DNA from: Winogradskyella sp.
GTDB taxonomy: Bacteria > Bacteroidota > Bacteroidia > Flavobacteriales > Flavobacteriaceae
Direction: 5' to 3'
Assembly: GCF_028282165.1 (NCBI RefSeq)
Contig: NZ_JANQIM010000033.1
Coordinates: 124,001 to 188,000, forward strand
DNA length: 64,000 nt
The notes beneath the pieces were generated by a model, which did no database searches, was not told the DNA's origin, and saw only the letters and a list, made by a program, of their open reading frames with translations. The position numbers and the translations under genes are program-made. Positions 23,709-32,700 of this stretch are shown here, piece after piece. How positions within the stretch are numbered: position 1 is the stretch's first letter; each line of letters opens with the position of its first letter.

Positions 23709-24273
23709 GCTCGTAAGACGTCGGATTTATGGTTTTAAAGCTTAAAAGTGCCCCATCTTTATTAAACGTAAATTCTCTTAAATGACGTTGCTTATTGGCT
23801 TTTACTTCTGCAATGATTTCAAAATTGGGCACTATTCCAGAATCTTGGGACAACACTTGAGTAATAAATTGAGAAGGTTCAAACTGAGAGTCAAAAACAT
23901 ATTGTTCTTGGACTTTGATCACCTTATGTTTTGTATAAGAAGATTTAAAGTAATCTTTAATTCTCGTCTTTATCGAAGTTTCAACTGCTTTGAATTTTGT
24001 CAGGACTTCAAGGTCTTCAATAAGACCTTGGTCCGAAAATTCTAGGCTGTAACGTTTGCCTTTGTATTTAAATTTAGCTTCAAAACTCAGCTTTTCCCCA
24101 TCCGTTTCTTTGTAAAAATTGATGCGCTTACAATGCTTTGGAAGTGTTTCGATGATGTTTTGAGCAGTAATAGGAAACGCTGATAACTTAATACGCTTTT
24201 CTTTTTCGTTTTTGGTTTGGCCTAAAACGAGTTGTCCAAAACATAATAAAACAAATAATAACTTGAGTTGCAT
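23695..24273 (-). CDS. exported PepSY-like domain protein
   Basis: A 192-residue protein with a signal peptide (about 1-18, ending LVLGQ). The layout suggests two PepSY-like repeats: FPITAQNIIETLPKHCKRIN followed by EAKFKYKGKRYSLEFSDQG, and later IPNFEIIAEVKA-type strands. I recognise the general fold rather than a named family. It is followed directly by the DUF2490 gene and preceded by tag on the same strand. Function unknown. Confidence 0.6.
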   Translation of the reverse strand: MQLKLLFVLLCFGQLVLGQTKNEKEKRIKLSAFPITAQNIIETLPKHCKRINFYKETDGEKLSFEAKFKYKGKRYSLEFSDQGLIEDLEVLTKFKAVETSIKTRIKDYFKSSYTKHKVIKVQEQYVFDSQFEPSQFITQVLSQDSGIVPNFEIIAEVKANKQRHLREFTFNKDGALLSFKTINPTSYEHVLY

Positions 24274-24291
24274 TTTTTTAATAAAATATCA

Positions 24292-24864
24292 TTAGACTTC
24301 ATTATATCTAAAGCAAGATACTTCATGATCGTTGACCATTCCGGTAGCTTGCATATGTGCATAAACCACAGTAGTGCCAACAAATTTAAAACCACGCTTT
24401 TTTAGGTCTTTGCTTATGATATCGCTTAGAGGTGTATTAGCTGGTGCATCTCTATGGTCTTTTAGGGTATTTTTTATGGGTTTGCCATCTACAAAATCCC
24501 AAATGTATTTTGAAAAGCTTCCAAATTCTTCTTGAATTTTCATAAATGCTTGAGCATTAGTTATTGTTGCTTTTATTTTAAGCTTGTTTCTAATTATTCC
24601 TGAATTTTGAAGGAGTTCTTTATATTTGTTTTCGTCATAATGTGCAATCTTATTGTAGTCGAAATTATCAAAAGCCTTTCTAAAGTTTTCACGTTTTCTC
24701 AAAACAGTGATCCAGCTTAATCCAGCCTGAAAAGTCTCGAGGGTTAAGAATTCAAATAAGGTGTCGTCATCATAAACAGGGACACCCCATTCTTCATCAT
24801 GATATTTTACATAAAGTGGGTCATCCTTGGGCCAAGCGCATCTATGAACGTCTTCGTTTTTCAT
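24292..24864 (-). CDS. tag: DNA-3-methyladenine glycosylase I
   Basis: A 190-residue base-excision repair enzyme that removes 3-methyladenine. The zinc ligands match E. coli Tag in spacing: Cys9 and His22 at the N-terminus (RCAWPKDDPLYVKYH) and the His/Cys of HEVSC at the C-terminus. The catalytic/base-recognition Glu43 is in LTLETFQAGLSW, followed by RENFRKAFDNFD and GRxKIxA-like IIRNKLKIKATI. Length is standard. It heads a minus-strand group with two exported proteins of unknown role. Confidence 0.96.
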   Translation of the reverse strand: MKNEDVHRCAWPKDDPLYVKYHDEEWGVPVYDDDTLFEFLTLETFQAGLSWITVLRKRENFRKAFDNFDYNKIAHYDENKYKELLQNSGIIRNKLKIKATITNAQAFMKIQEEFGSFSKYIWDFVDGKPIKNTLKDHRDAPANTPLSDIISKDLKKRGFKFVGTTVVYAHMQATGMVNDHEVSCFRYNEV

Positions 24865-24967
24865 TAAGTGAAAGGTTTTTTATCTTAATTCTACTAAGGT
24901 AACATATGTCACATAATTTATGACAAAACAAACCTAATTTTGTAGTATGGAAGTATTAGAAAACACA

Positions 24968-25564
24968 ATGATAAAGAACATCATCTCTCAAAGCTTGGAG
25001 GATTCAATGACTTATGAGGAATATAGAACCTTGGTCTCAAATTTAGTTGAAGAACAATCAACAACAGGTAATGAAAAAACCGAGGCTTTAATCAATTTTA
25101 CCATGTTGAATGACAGACGCATGAAGCGTTGGGACAAAACCGTAAAACTGTCTGAGGATACTGTAGAAAGAATAAAATCGTTTAATAAAAAGGTCACTTG
25201 GTTGGTACTAACAGAGAGTTGGTGTGGTGATGCGGCCCATATTGTCCCAGTAATAGACAAAGTCGCTAAACTCAATAATAAGATAGACTATAGGATAGTC
25301 TTAAGGGATGACAACGACAAGTTAATGGATCAATTTTTAACCAATGGCGGAAGAGCCATCCCTAAGTTAATTATGATTGATAACGAAACAAATGAAGTTG
25401 TCAATACCTTTGGGCCTAGACCAACTGTAGCAACAGAAATGGTAAAAGCCTATAAAGCTGAACATGGTCAACTAACATCAGAATTTAAGGAAGATTTACA
25501 ACGTTGGTACAATAAAGATAAAGGACAGTCTACAGTTGACGATTTGGTGAATCTTTTAGGCTAA
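24968..25564 (+). CDS. thioredoxin-fold protein with single active-site cysteine
   Basis: A 198-residue thioredoxin-superfamily protein. I start it at the ATG at 24968 because a -7 box (TAATTTTG, 24935-24942) ends only four bases before the earlier ATG at 24947, which would then precede the transcription start. The active-site region is LTESWCGDAAHIVPVID: one Cys where thioredoxins have CxxC, so it is probably not a disulfide reductase. The cis-Pro follows in GGRAIPKLIMID. Function is unknown. TGTCA/TGACA half-sites at 24907-24925 lie upstream. Confidence 0.85.
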   Translation: MIKNIISQSLEDSMTYEEYRTLVSNLVEEQSTTGNEKTEALINFTMLNDRRMKRWDKTVKLSEDTVERIKSFNKKVTWLVLTESWCGDAAHIVPVIDKVAKLNNKIDYRIVLRDDNDKLMDQFLTNGGRAIPKLIMIDNETNEVVNTFGPRPTVATEMVKAYKAEHGQLTSEFKEDLQRWYNKDKGQSTVDDLVNLLG

Positions 25565-25577
25565 CATCAGAATTTTC

Positions 25578-25619
25578 GTCAGTTTGTTTGAGTGCCAAAT
25601 CTTTGATTTGGTGTATCGA
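25578..25619 (+). repeat. covariant hairpin repeat, copy with GTTT/AAAC arms
   Basis: GTCAGTTTGAGTG, inner hairpin CCAAATC-ttt-GATTTGG (25591-25607), right arm TGTATCGAAAAC. The inner stem is unrelated in sequence to other copies and the outer arm pair is GTTT/AAAC. Confidence 0.8.
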
Positions 25620-25667
25620 AAACAAGAAAATATTGTAATATTCCAACAGACAACAATCTTTCAAATT

Positions 25668-25714
25668 GTCACTTCGAGTGTTCCGACGTTTACTGTCGGA
25701 ACGTATCGAGAAGT
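25668..25714 (+). repeat. covariant hairpin repeat, copy with CTTC/GAAG arms
   Basis: GTCACTTCGAGTG, inner hairpin TTCCGAC-gtttact-GTCGGAA (25681-25701), right arm CGTATCGAGAAGT. Outer ACTTC pairs with GAAGT. Confidence 0.85.
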
Positions 25715-25810
25715 CATTTCAACTGATCATCTTAAATAGGTTCTTGATATATTTCGATTCACTTCGACTAAGCTTGACAACCCGAAACAACAGAATGGGA
25801 CTAAACTTTA

Positions 25811-26545
25811 CTAATTTTTCCCTCTGAACGAGAAAGTAATTGTACCGATTTGCTCTCTTTTGCTCGAAGCATCAAACTGAACTTCTTTAGCATATTCTAA
25901 AGCATGATCTATTAGGCATGCATTTTTGGAGCTTGAAGCTCCGTTAATAAATGCATCTATAACATTACCATTGCCATTCACAGTAATGCTCACTACAATT
26001 TTCCCGCCCTTTTCACAAAGGTACCTTGGGATATCATAATCTTGCATAATTCTTCCTGTAAGGGAATAGGTTAGAGTACTTCTGGCTTTAGCATGCTCGT
26101 CTGCGATCTTTTTGTTCTCTAATCGCTTATTAAGTTCTTCTTGAAGTTTCTTATAAGATTGGGTTTCTTCAGAATTTAGGGCATAGGCATTGCCATTGGC
26201 ATAAGATTTATCGATACTTGTTTCTTCTTGTACGTCATTTGCTTTAGCTTCTTCCAAGGCTTTGGTAGTGCGCTCAAAATCGTTTGGGCTTACGGTTTTA
26301 AAGTTGCGCATCAATTCTTTAAATTCTTGGTCTTCATTAAAAGCTTTGTTCGTAGAGGCGCCATCTAAAGCCTCAAGTAGTTTTTGTTCCTCTTTGGTAA
26401 GTTCGGGTTCGGGCTCAATCTCGTAATAGCTTTCCGTAATCAGCTTTCCTTTTAATTTCAATTGAATACTGAACATTGCAAGAACCACAGTTCCTGTAAG
26501 AAGAAATGTGATGATAGCTGCTTTATGTTGTTCAATTAGTTTCAA
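25811..26545 (-). CDS. TonB-like energy transducer / TonB C-terminal-domain protein
   Basis: A 244-residue protein with one N-terminal membrane helix (about 12-29, AAIITFLLTGTVVLAMFSIQL), a long charged Glu/Lys-rich periplasmic region (about 40-165), and a C-terminal domain with the TonB/TolA-like sequence GGKIVVSITVNGNGNVIDA, a Cys in NACLIDHALEYAKEVQF, then GTITFSF. It likely couples proton-motive force to outer-membrane transport, or is a TonB-fold protein of another role. ExbB/ExbD genes are not nearby. Confidence 0.75.
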   Translation of the reverse strand: MKLIEQHKAAIITFLLTGTVVLAMFSIQLKLKGKLITESYYEIEPEPELTKEEQKLLEALDGASTNKAFNEDQEFKELMRNFKTVSPNDFERTTKALEEAKANDVQEETSIDKSYANGNAYALNSEETQSYKKLQEELNKRLENKKIADEHAKARSTLTYSLTGRIMQDYDIPRYLCEKGGKIVVSITVNGNGNVIDAFINGASSSKNACLIDHALEYAKEVQFDASSKREQIGTITFSFRGKN

Positions 26546-26626
26546 AATGTATCGCTATTTCTGACATAAAGATATACGAATATAACAACGAAAAAGTTTA
26601 AATGTGTGCTTTAAACACTTGTTAAA

Positions 26627-27325
26627 TTAGTGATTTAGCGGAAGTGTAGCTATAAAATCTTCAGGACTTAAAGCATCTTCTACTTTAAAATCGCCTATAC
26701 GTGTACGGCGTAATTCAGATAAATGCGCTCCAGAATCTAGAGCCTTACCAAATTCGTGCGCCAAAGATCTAATATAAGTACCTTTACTACAGACTACTCT
26801 AAATTTTAACTCTAGACCTTTGATCTCAGTGATTTCAAATTCAGAAATTTTAACCTTGCGCGATTTTACTTCCACATTTTCTCCAGCTCTGGCAAACTCA
26901 TACAAACGCTTGCCATCTTTTTTAATAGCAGAAAACACGGGAGGAAACTGTTCTATGCTGCCAATGAACTTTTTTGTAGTTCTATGAATAAAATCGTCGG
27001 TGATATGGTCTGTCGGATACGTAGCATCGATTTCGGTTTCCAAATCATAAGAAGGCGTGGTATTGCCTAACACAAAAGTGCCAGTATATTCCTTTTCCTG
27101 ACCTTGAAAGGTATTGATCTGTTTGGTCATTTTACCAGTGCAAATCACTAACAAGCCTGTTGCTAAAGGATCTAGAGTGCCCGCATGACCTACTTTTATT
27201 TTTTTGATGGCAAATGTTTTTCGGATAGCCCATCGTAATTTATTTACAGCTTGAAAAGATGTCCAATGTAATGGTTTGTCGATAAGTAAAATCTCACCAT
27301 TTTTAAAATCCTCTAGGGTTTTCAT
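26627..27325 (-). CDS. truB: tRNA pseudouridine(55) synthase
   Basis: A 232-residue enzyme that makes pseudouridine-55 in the T loop of tRNAs. I start at the ATG at 27325, which forms an ATGA overlap with the uppP stop; an earlier GTG start would reach further into uppP. The catalytic motif GHAGTLDPLATGLL has Asp52; KPLHWTSFQAVNKLR and PPVFSAIKKDGKRLYEFARAG are typical, with the RSLAHEFG motif towards the C-terminus. It is short for the family because the C-terminal PUA domain is absent. It is the last gene of the ftsX-DUF3098-uppP-truB group. Confidence 0.96.
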   Translation of the reverse strand: MKTLEDFKNGEILLIDKPLHWTSFQAVNKLRWAIRKTFAIKKIKVGHAGTLDPLATGLLVICTGKMTKQINTFQGQEKEYTGTFVLGNTTPSYDLETEIDATYPTDHITDDFIHRTTKKFIGSIEQFPPVFSAIKKDGKRLYEFARAGENVEVKSRKVKISEFEITEIKGLELKFRVVCSKGTYIRSLAHEFGKALDSGAHLSELRRTRIGDFKVEDALSPEDFIATLPLNH

Positions 27326-28116
27326 GACGCAAACGACCAAATAATAGCTATAAGACCAACAATAATACAGTAGATGGCAAAATAAGTCAGTTTACTCTGC
27401 TTTACAAGTGCTATCATCCATTTACAAGCAAATAGGCCAGCAATAAACGCAGCAATAAATCCAATGCTTAAGGTGGTGAAATTTGTGCTTTCATAGGTGA
27501 TTTCCCCACTAAAAATATCTTTGGCAATTTTTCCAAAGATGAGTGGAACAACCATTAAAAAAGAAAATCTAGCAGCTTTGGTTTTGTCATTTCCTAAAAG
27601 CACAGAAGTAGAAATCGTAGCGCCAGAGCGAGAAATTCCTGGAAGCATAGCTATAGCCTGCGAAATCCCAATAACAAAAGCATTACTGTAAGATACACTT
27701 TTGTTGGTGTCTTTTGCTCTATCAGCTAAGAACAAAAGGATAGCCGTAATAATGAGCATAAAACCAACTAGCATAATATTACCTCCAAAGAGTTGCTCTA
27801 ATTGTTCTTCAAAAAAGAGCCCAATAACTGTGGCTGGTATCATGGATATGGCAATTTTAACTAAAAATTGCAGGTCCTCATTCCATTCAAATTTCAAAAT
27901 ACCTTTAATGATTAGAAGAATGTCTTTTCTAAAAATAACGATGGTACTCAGGGCTGTAGCAAAATGAAGCACAACGGTAAACAACAGACTTTCTTTAGGT
28001 ACTGAATTGTCGCCTAGAATAGCTTTACCAAGTTCTAAATGGCCGCTCGACGATACAGGTAGAAATTCGGTAAGTCCTTGTACAATTCCTAAAATGATAG
28101 CATCAATAATATCCAT
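27322..28116 (-). CDS. uppP: undecaprenyl-diphosphate phosphatase
   Basis: A 264-residue inner-membrane enzyme (BacA family) that dephosphorylates undecaprenyl diphosphate so the lipid carrier can be reused in peptidoglycan synthesis; overexpression is linked to bacitracin resistance. The two signature motifs are present: GLTEFLPVSSSGHLEL near residue 15 and MLPGISRSGATIS near 158. About eight membrane helices. Its stop overlaps the truB start, and DUF3098 lies 47 bases upstream. Confidence 0.97.
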   Translation of the reverse strand: MDIIDAIILGIVQGLTEFLPVSSSGHLELGKAILGDNSVPKESLLFTVVLHFATALSTIVIFRKDILLIIKGILKFEWNEDLQFLVKIAISMIPATVIGLFFEEQLEQLFGGNIMLVGFMLIITAILLFLADRAKDTNKSVSYSNAFVIGISQAIAMLPGISRSGATISTSVLLGNDKTKAARFSFLMVVPLIFGKIAKDIFSGEITYESTNFTTLSIGFIAAFIAGLFACKWMIALVKQSKLTYFAIYCIIVGLIAIIWSFAS

Positions 28117-28162
28117 GAGGGCAAATATCAGGCTTCAAATACCAAATTCCAAGTAGAATGAT

Positions 28163-28432
28163 TTAGTCTTTGGAGTTTTTATCTTTATTGGGATTTAGAA
28201 GAATAGCATAAACTTGTATGCCAAAGCCAATTAAAACCAGAGTAGGGGCTAAACGGATCCGTCTCCAGCTAAAAACATCAGGATTCCAAACATTCGGATC
28301 ATCACTTCCGCCACCTGTCATTAAAATGAAGCCAATAACAATACATGCCAAACCGATAAGCATAAACTTATAGTTTTTCTTTCCGAAGATAAACTCAGCT
28401 TTTGACTGCTCTTTGCGTTTTTTTTCTCCCAT
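28163..28432 (-). CDS. DUF3098 small membrane protein
   Basis: An 89-residue protein with a basic N-terminus (GEKKRKEQSKAEFIFGKKNY) and two membrane helices (about 23-41 and 62-82), the second following a WRRIRLAPTLVLIGF segment. DUF3098 is a Bacteroidota family conserved between ftsX and uppP, so an envelope or division role is likely by context only. A -7-like TATCTTTA (28449-28456, minus) lies just upstream, so it may also be transcribed separately from ftsX. Confidence 0.88.
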   Translation of the reverse strand: MGEKKRKEQSKAEFIFGKKNYKFMLIGLACIVIGFILMTGGGSDDPNVWNPDVFSWRRIRLAPTLVLIGFGIQVYAILLNPNKDKNSKD

Positions 28433-28688
28433 TGATTTTTAAATTCAGTAAAGATAATGTCATCATCTAATGCTATCCATTACTTTTGCGAATTGCAAAG
28501 TAACGGTTTTATTTAAAACTATTGTCTTAAGGGAATCTAAAATCGATCAAGACGAAATTGAAATCGAAGTCGAAGTCAAAAAATCGAAATAATAAAAGAT
28601 TAACTTTTTAATTAATAGCTCTTACTTTCCACTACTTAATATCAAAACCGTGACTCGAAACTAATCCCCTATACTTATCCCAAAGGAC

Positions 28689-29567
28689 CTAATAATACAA
28701 CTGATCCGTTTTTAAGTTCAAGAAACGCTGTGTCGCAATAAAGGTACTGATCCAAGTAATGACAATACCCAACACAAAAATACCAACAAATAAGCCAATA
28801 ATCATTAAGGTGTTTCTAAGGAGTTCCAATTCAGGAAAGGTCAGGTCTAAGTAGTATAGCACAAAAGCCATACCTACTAAAGCTACTACAGCACCAATGA
28901 TACCGAGTTGTATACTCTTCCAGACAAAAGGTTTTCTAATAAAGCTTTTAGTCGCACCAACCATTTGCATGGTCTTAATAATAAACCGCTTAGAATATAC
29001 GGCTAATCGAATAGAACTATTAATCAGCAATACCGCAATTAAAGTAAATAGTGCGCTAATAATCAATACCCAAAAGCTTATTTTCTTTACGTTATCGTTC
29101 ATTAATTCAACCAAATCGTTGTCGTATCGTATTTCTTCAATAAAGGATTTATTGGCTAGGTTGTCTGATATTTCACTAAGCTTTTCGGTAGTGACATAAT
29201 CGGCTTTTAAATACACATCAATGGAATTTTGAAGCGGATTATAGCCCACAAAATCCATAAAATCTTCACCTGTTTCGGCTTTCATCATTTCGGCAGCTTC
29301 TTCTTTAGAGACATAGACGGCATCTTTAGAGTAGTCTGCCATAGCCAAGGTCTTTTTAAGCTGATTGACTTCAACCTCTTTTGCGGTATCATTTAAGTAA
29401 ATGGTCATTACCACCTGTTCCTTAAAATGATCAGCCACTTTTTTAGAATTGATGACTAACAAACCTAAACAGCCTAAGAGAAATAATACCAAAGCGATAC
29501 TGATAACAACAGAAACATAAGAGGAAATGAGTTTGCGTTTTTGGTATTTTTCAAAAGATGAAGCCAT
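28689..29567 (-). CDS. ftsX: cell-division permease-like protein FtsX
   Basis: A 292-residue membrane protein: cytoplasmic N-terminus, first helix about 17-36, a large periplasmic domain (about 40-165, containing VTEKLSEISDNLANKSFIEEIRYDN), then three helices (about 170-190, 220-243, 258-280). This is the FtsX topology; FtsX works with the ATPase FtsE to control peptidoglycan hydrolases at the septum. FtsE is not adjacent here, as in many Bacteroidota. The 256-base gap to DUF3098 (28433-28688) holds only AT-rich sequence with a short GAAATCGAAGTC tandem near 28559 and no gene. Confidence 0.9.
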   Translation of the reverse strand: MASSFEKYQKRKLISSYVSVVISIALVLFLLGCLGLLVINSKKVADHFKEQVVMTIYLNDTAKEVEVNQLKKTLAMADYSKDAVYVSKEEAAEMMKAETGEDFMDFVGYNPLQNSIDVYLKADYVTTEKLSEISDNLANKSFIEEIRYDNDLVELMNDNVKKISFWVLIISALFTLIAVLLINSSIRLAVYSKRFIIKTMQMVGATKSFIRKPFVWKSIQLGIIGAVVALVGMAFVLYYLDLTFPELELLRNTLMIIGLFVGIFVLGIVITWISTFIATQRFLNLKTDQLYY

Positions 29568-29675
29568 ATAGAACGGATTAATGCTGTAAAAATAAAAAAC
29601 AATTTAGTTATCTAGAGTATTACAACGTTTAGTTTTTAATTGTGTTGCAATACCACTAAATTTGCCGTCGTTATC

Positions 29676-29759
29676 GTCATTGCGAGCGAGGAACGAGCGA
29701 AGCAATCTACATAGTGGAAAAGATTGCCACATCAAGCCTTGGGCTTGATTCGCAATGAC
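29676..29759. repeat. 84-base three-armed dispersed repeat (GTCATTGCGA type)
   Basis: Terminal inverted repeats GTCATTGCGA (29676-29685) and TCGCAATGAC (29750-29759) enclose GCAATCT/AGATTGC (29702-29708 and 29721-29727) and CAAGCC/GGCTTG. The whole can fold as a multi-arm junction. It lies in the 213-base gap between ftsX and leuS; a 27-base piece of the same family is inside leuS. Confidence 0.85.
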
Positions 29760-29780
29760 AAATACATCATATTGTAAATT

Positions 29781-32700
29781 ATGAAATACAACTTCAACGC
29801 GATAGAAAAAAAGTGGCAAAAGATTTGGTCAGAGCGCCAAACTTTTAAAGCAGAGAATAATTCAGAAAAGTCTAAATACTATGTTTTGGATATGTTTCCT
29901 TATCCAAGTGGTGCAGGCTTACATGTAGGTCATCCGCTAGGATATATTGCCAGTGATATTTATGCACGCTACAAACGCCATAAAGGCTTTAATGTATTGC
30001 ATCCCATGGGATATGATAGTTTTGGCTTGCCTGCAGAACAGTATGCCATACAAACAGGACAACATCCTGCATTAACCACTGAAGCCAATATTAAAACCTA
30101 TCGCAGACAGTTAGATCAAATTGGTTTTTCGTTTGATTGGTCTCGTGAAGTACGTACTTCAAATCCAGAATATTATAAATGGACGCAGTGGATTTTCATT
30201 CAGCTGTTTGAATCTTGGTATAATTATGAAAGTAATAAAGCCGAGCACGTTGATACACTCGTCAAAGTTTTTGAAGCTGACGGTAATCAAAATATCAATG
30301 CCGCTTGCGATGATGATACCGAAGTATTCTCTGCAGACCAATGGAAGGCCTATTCTAAAGTTGAAAAACAACATATACTTCTAAAATATAGATTGACCTA
30401 TTTAGCAGAAACCGAAGTGAATTGGTGTCCAGCATTAGGAACCGTTTTAGCTAATGATGAAATTGTTAATGGTGTGTCAGAACGTGGTGGTCATCCTGTG
30501 ATTCGCAAAAAGATGACCCAATGGAGCATGCGTATTTCTGCCTATGCCGAACGTTTGCTTCAAGGTTTGGATACGATTGATTGGACAGATGCTTTAAAAG
30601 ACATCCAAAGAAACTGGATCGGTAAATCCGTTGGTGCTTCCGTCACCTTCAACGTCACTGCGAGCGAAGCGAAGCAATCTCACCAAATCGAAGTTTTTAC
30701 CACAAGACCAGATACCATTTTTGGAACCTCCTTTATGACTTTGGCTCCAGAGCATGAGTTGGTGTCTCAAATCACTACTGAAGCTCAAAAAGCTGAGGTT
30801 GAAGCCTATATTGAGGCCACGGCTAAACGTAGTGAACGTGATCGCATGGCAGATGTGAAGACCATTTCGGGCGTATTTACAGGAGCGTATGCAGAACATC
30901 CCTTTACCAAGGAACCGATTCCGATTTGGATAGGTGATTACGTACTGGCAAGTTATGGCACAGGAGCTGTGATGGCTGTACCGTGTGGTGACCAGCGCGA
31001 TTATGATTTTGCTAAACATTTTGACATTCCGATTCCAAATATATTTGAAGGTGTTGATATTTCTGAAGAAGCTTTTGCAGATAAGGACAAAACCATTATT
31101 GCCAATAGTGATTTCATCAACGGCATGAATTATAAAAAAGCCACCAAACGTGTCATTTACGAATTGGAGCAAATCGGGCAAGGTAAAGGTAAAACTAATT
31201 ACCGACTACGAGATGCAGTTTTCTCAAGACAACGTTATTGGGGCGAGCCTTTTCCAGCGTATTATGTGGATGGTATGCCTCAAATGATAGCTACTGAGCA
31301 TTTGCCATTAACGCTTCCTGAAGTTGAAAAATATCTTCCGACCGAAGAAGGCGAACCGCCATTAGGTAGAGCAACACATTGGGCTTGGGATACTGATCAG
31401 TGTGCTGTAGTCAGTAATCAGTTGATTGATCACGAAACAGTTTATCCATTGGAATTGAATACCATGCCAGGTTGGGCAGGAAGTTCGTGGTATTTCTTTA
31501 GATATATGGAAGATGCCAAGCGCAACGAGGTCTTTGCTAGTGAAGCCGCTTTAAACTATTGGGATAGCGTAGACTTGTACATTGGTGGAAGCGAGCATGC
31601 GACTGGTCACCTGCTATACTCACGTTTTTGGGTAAAGTTTCTATACGATAGAGGTTATGTAAGTGTCAATGAGCCCTTTAAAAAACTGATTAACCAAGGA
31701 ATGATATTGGGAACGAGTGCCTTTGTGTATAGATATAATTGGTCTCTTGGTATCGATGGGGCAATAAGTAAGCCACCAATTTTTATATCAAAAACATTTT
31801 TAGATAAAATAAAGAGCAAAGATTATGCATTAAGTGATAATTGCGAAGCTATTGATTCTATAATTGGAGAGTTGTCATCTAAACATCAAGCAGTTTTTAT
31901 GGAAGCACAAATAAGAAGCTTTCCGTTTACAGCGATTCATGCTGATGTTAGTTTTATTAATGCTGCAAATGAATTAGATATCAGAAAATTTAGAGATTGG
32001 AGAGAGGAATTTGCTGAAGCCTATTTTATTGATAGTGAAGGCAAATTAATTAATGAAGACAATGGTGTATTCCATGTTGAACGAGACGTCGAAAAAATGT
32101 CCAAATCCAAATTTAATGTCGTTAATCCTGATGAGATTTGTGAGCAATATGGCGCGGACAGTTTAAGACTCTACGAAATGTTTTTGGGACCATTAGAGCA
32201 ATACAAGCCTTGGAATACGGCTGGTATTACAGGTGTGCATGGGTTTCTTAAAAAATTATGGAAGTTATTCCACCAAGGCGAAAATAACACGTTCTATGTG
32301 GACGCTTCCCCTTTGGGGAAGTCGGAAGGGGCTGAGAGTTTTAAAACCCTTCATAAAACCATAAAGAAAGTCGAGGAGGATATTGAGAATTTTTCGTTCA
32401 ACACTTCAGTTTCGACCTTTATGATTGCCGTGAATGAATTAACCGCTCAAAAGTGTGCAAGCAAAGCGATACTAGAACCCTTATTAATTTTAGTGTCTCC
32501 TTATGCACCTCATATCGCTGAAGAACTCTGGGAGCAGTTAGGGCATATGGAATCCATCGCCACAGCACCATTCCCAAAGTTTGAGGAAAAGCATTTGGTG
32601 GAAAGTTCTAAAAACTACCCTATTTCATTTAATGGTAAAATGCGTTTTACGTTGGAGTTACCATTAGATATGAGTAAGGAGGATATTGAAAAAACGGTGT

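Noticed and set aside
28480..28503. Palindrome TTACTTT...AAAGTAA as a divergent promoter or small-RNA start
   Set aside because: TACTTTTG matches a -7 box rightward but no -33 element, gene or terminator follows; too weak to annotate.
29676..29759. tRNA gene (multi-arm fold)
   Set aside because: No anticodon-loop or T-loop consensus (GTTCRANNC); the stems are repeat-type palindromes.
30594..31181. 195-residue open frame antisense to leuS
   Set aside because: Composition (Ile, Cys, His, Arg rich without domain pattern) is that of a codon shadow; leuS motifs on the other strand are unambiguous.
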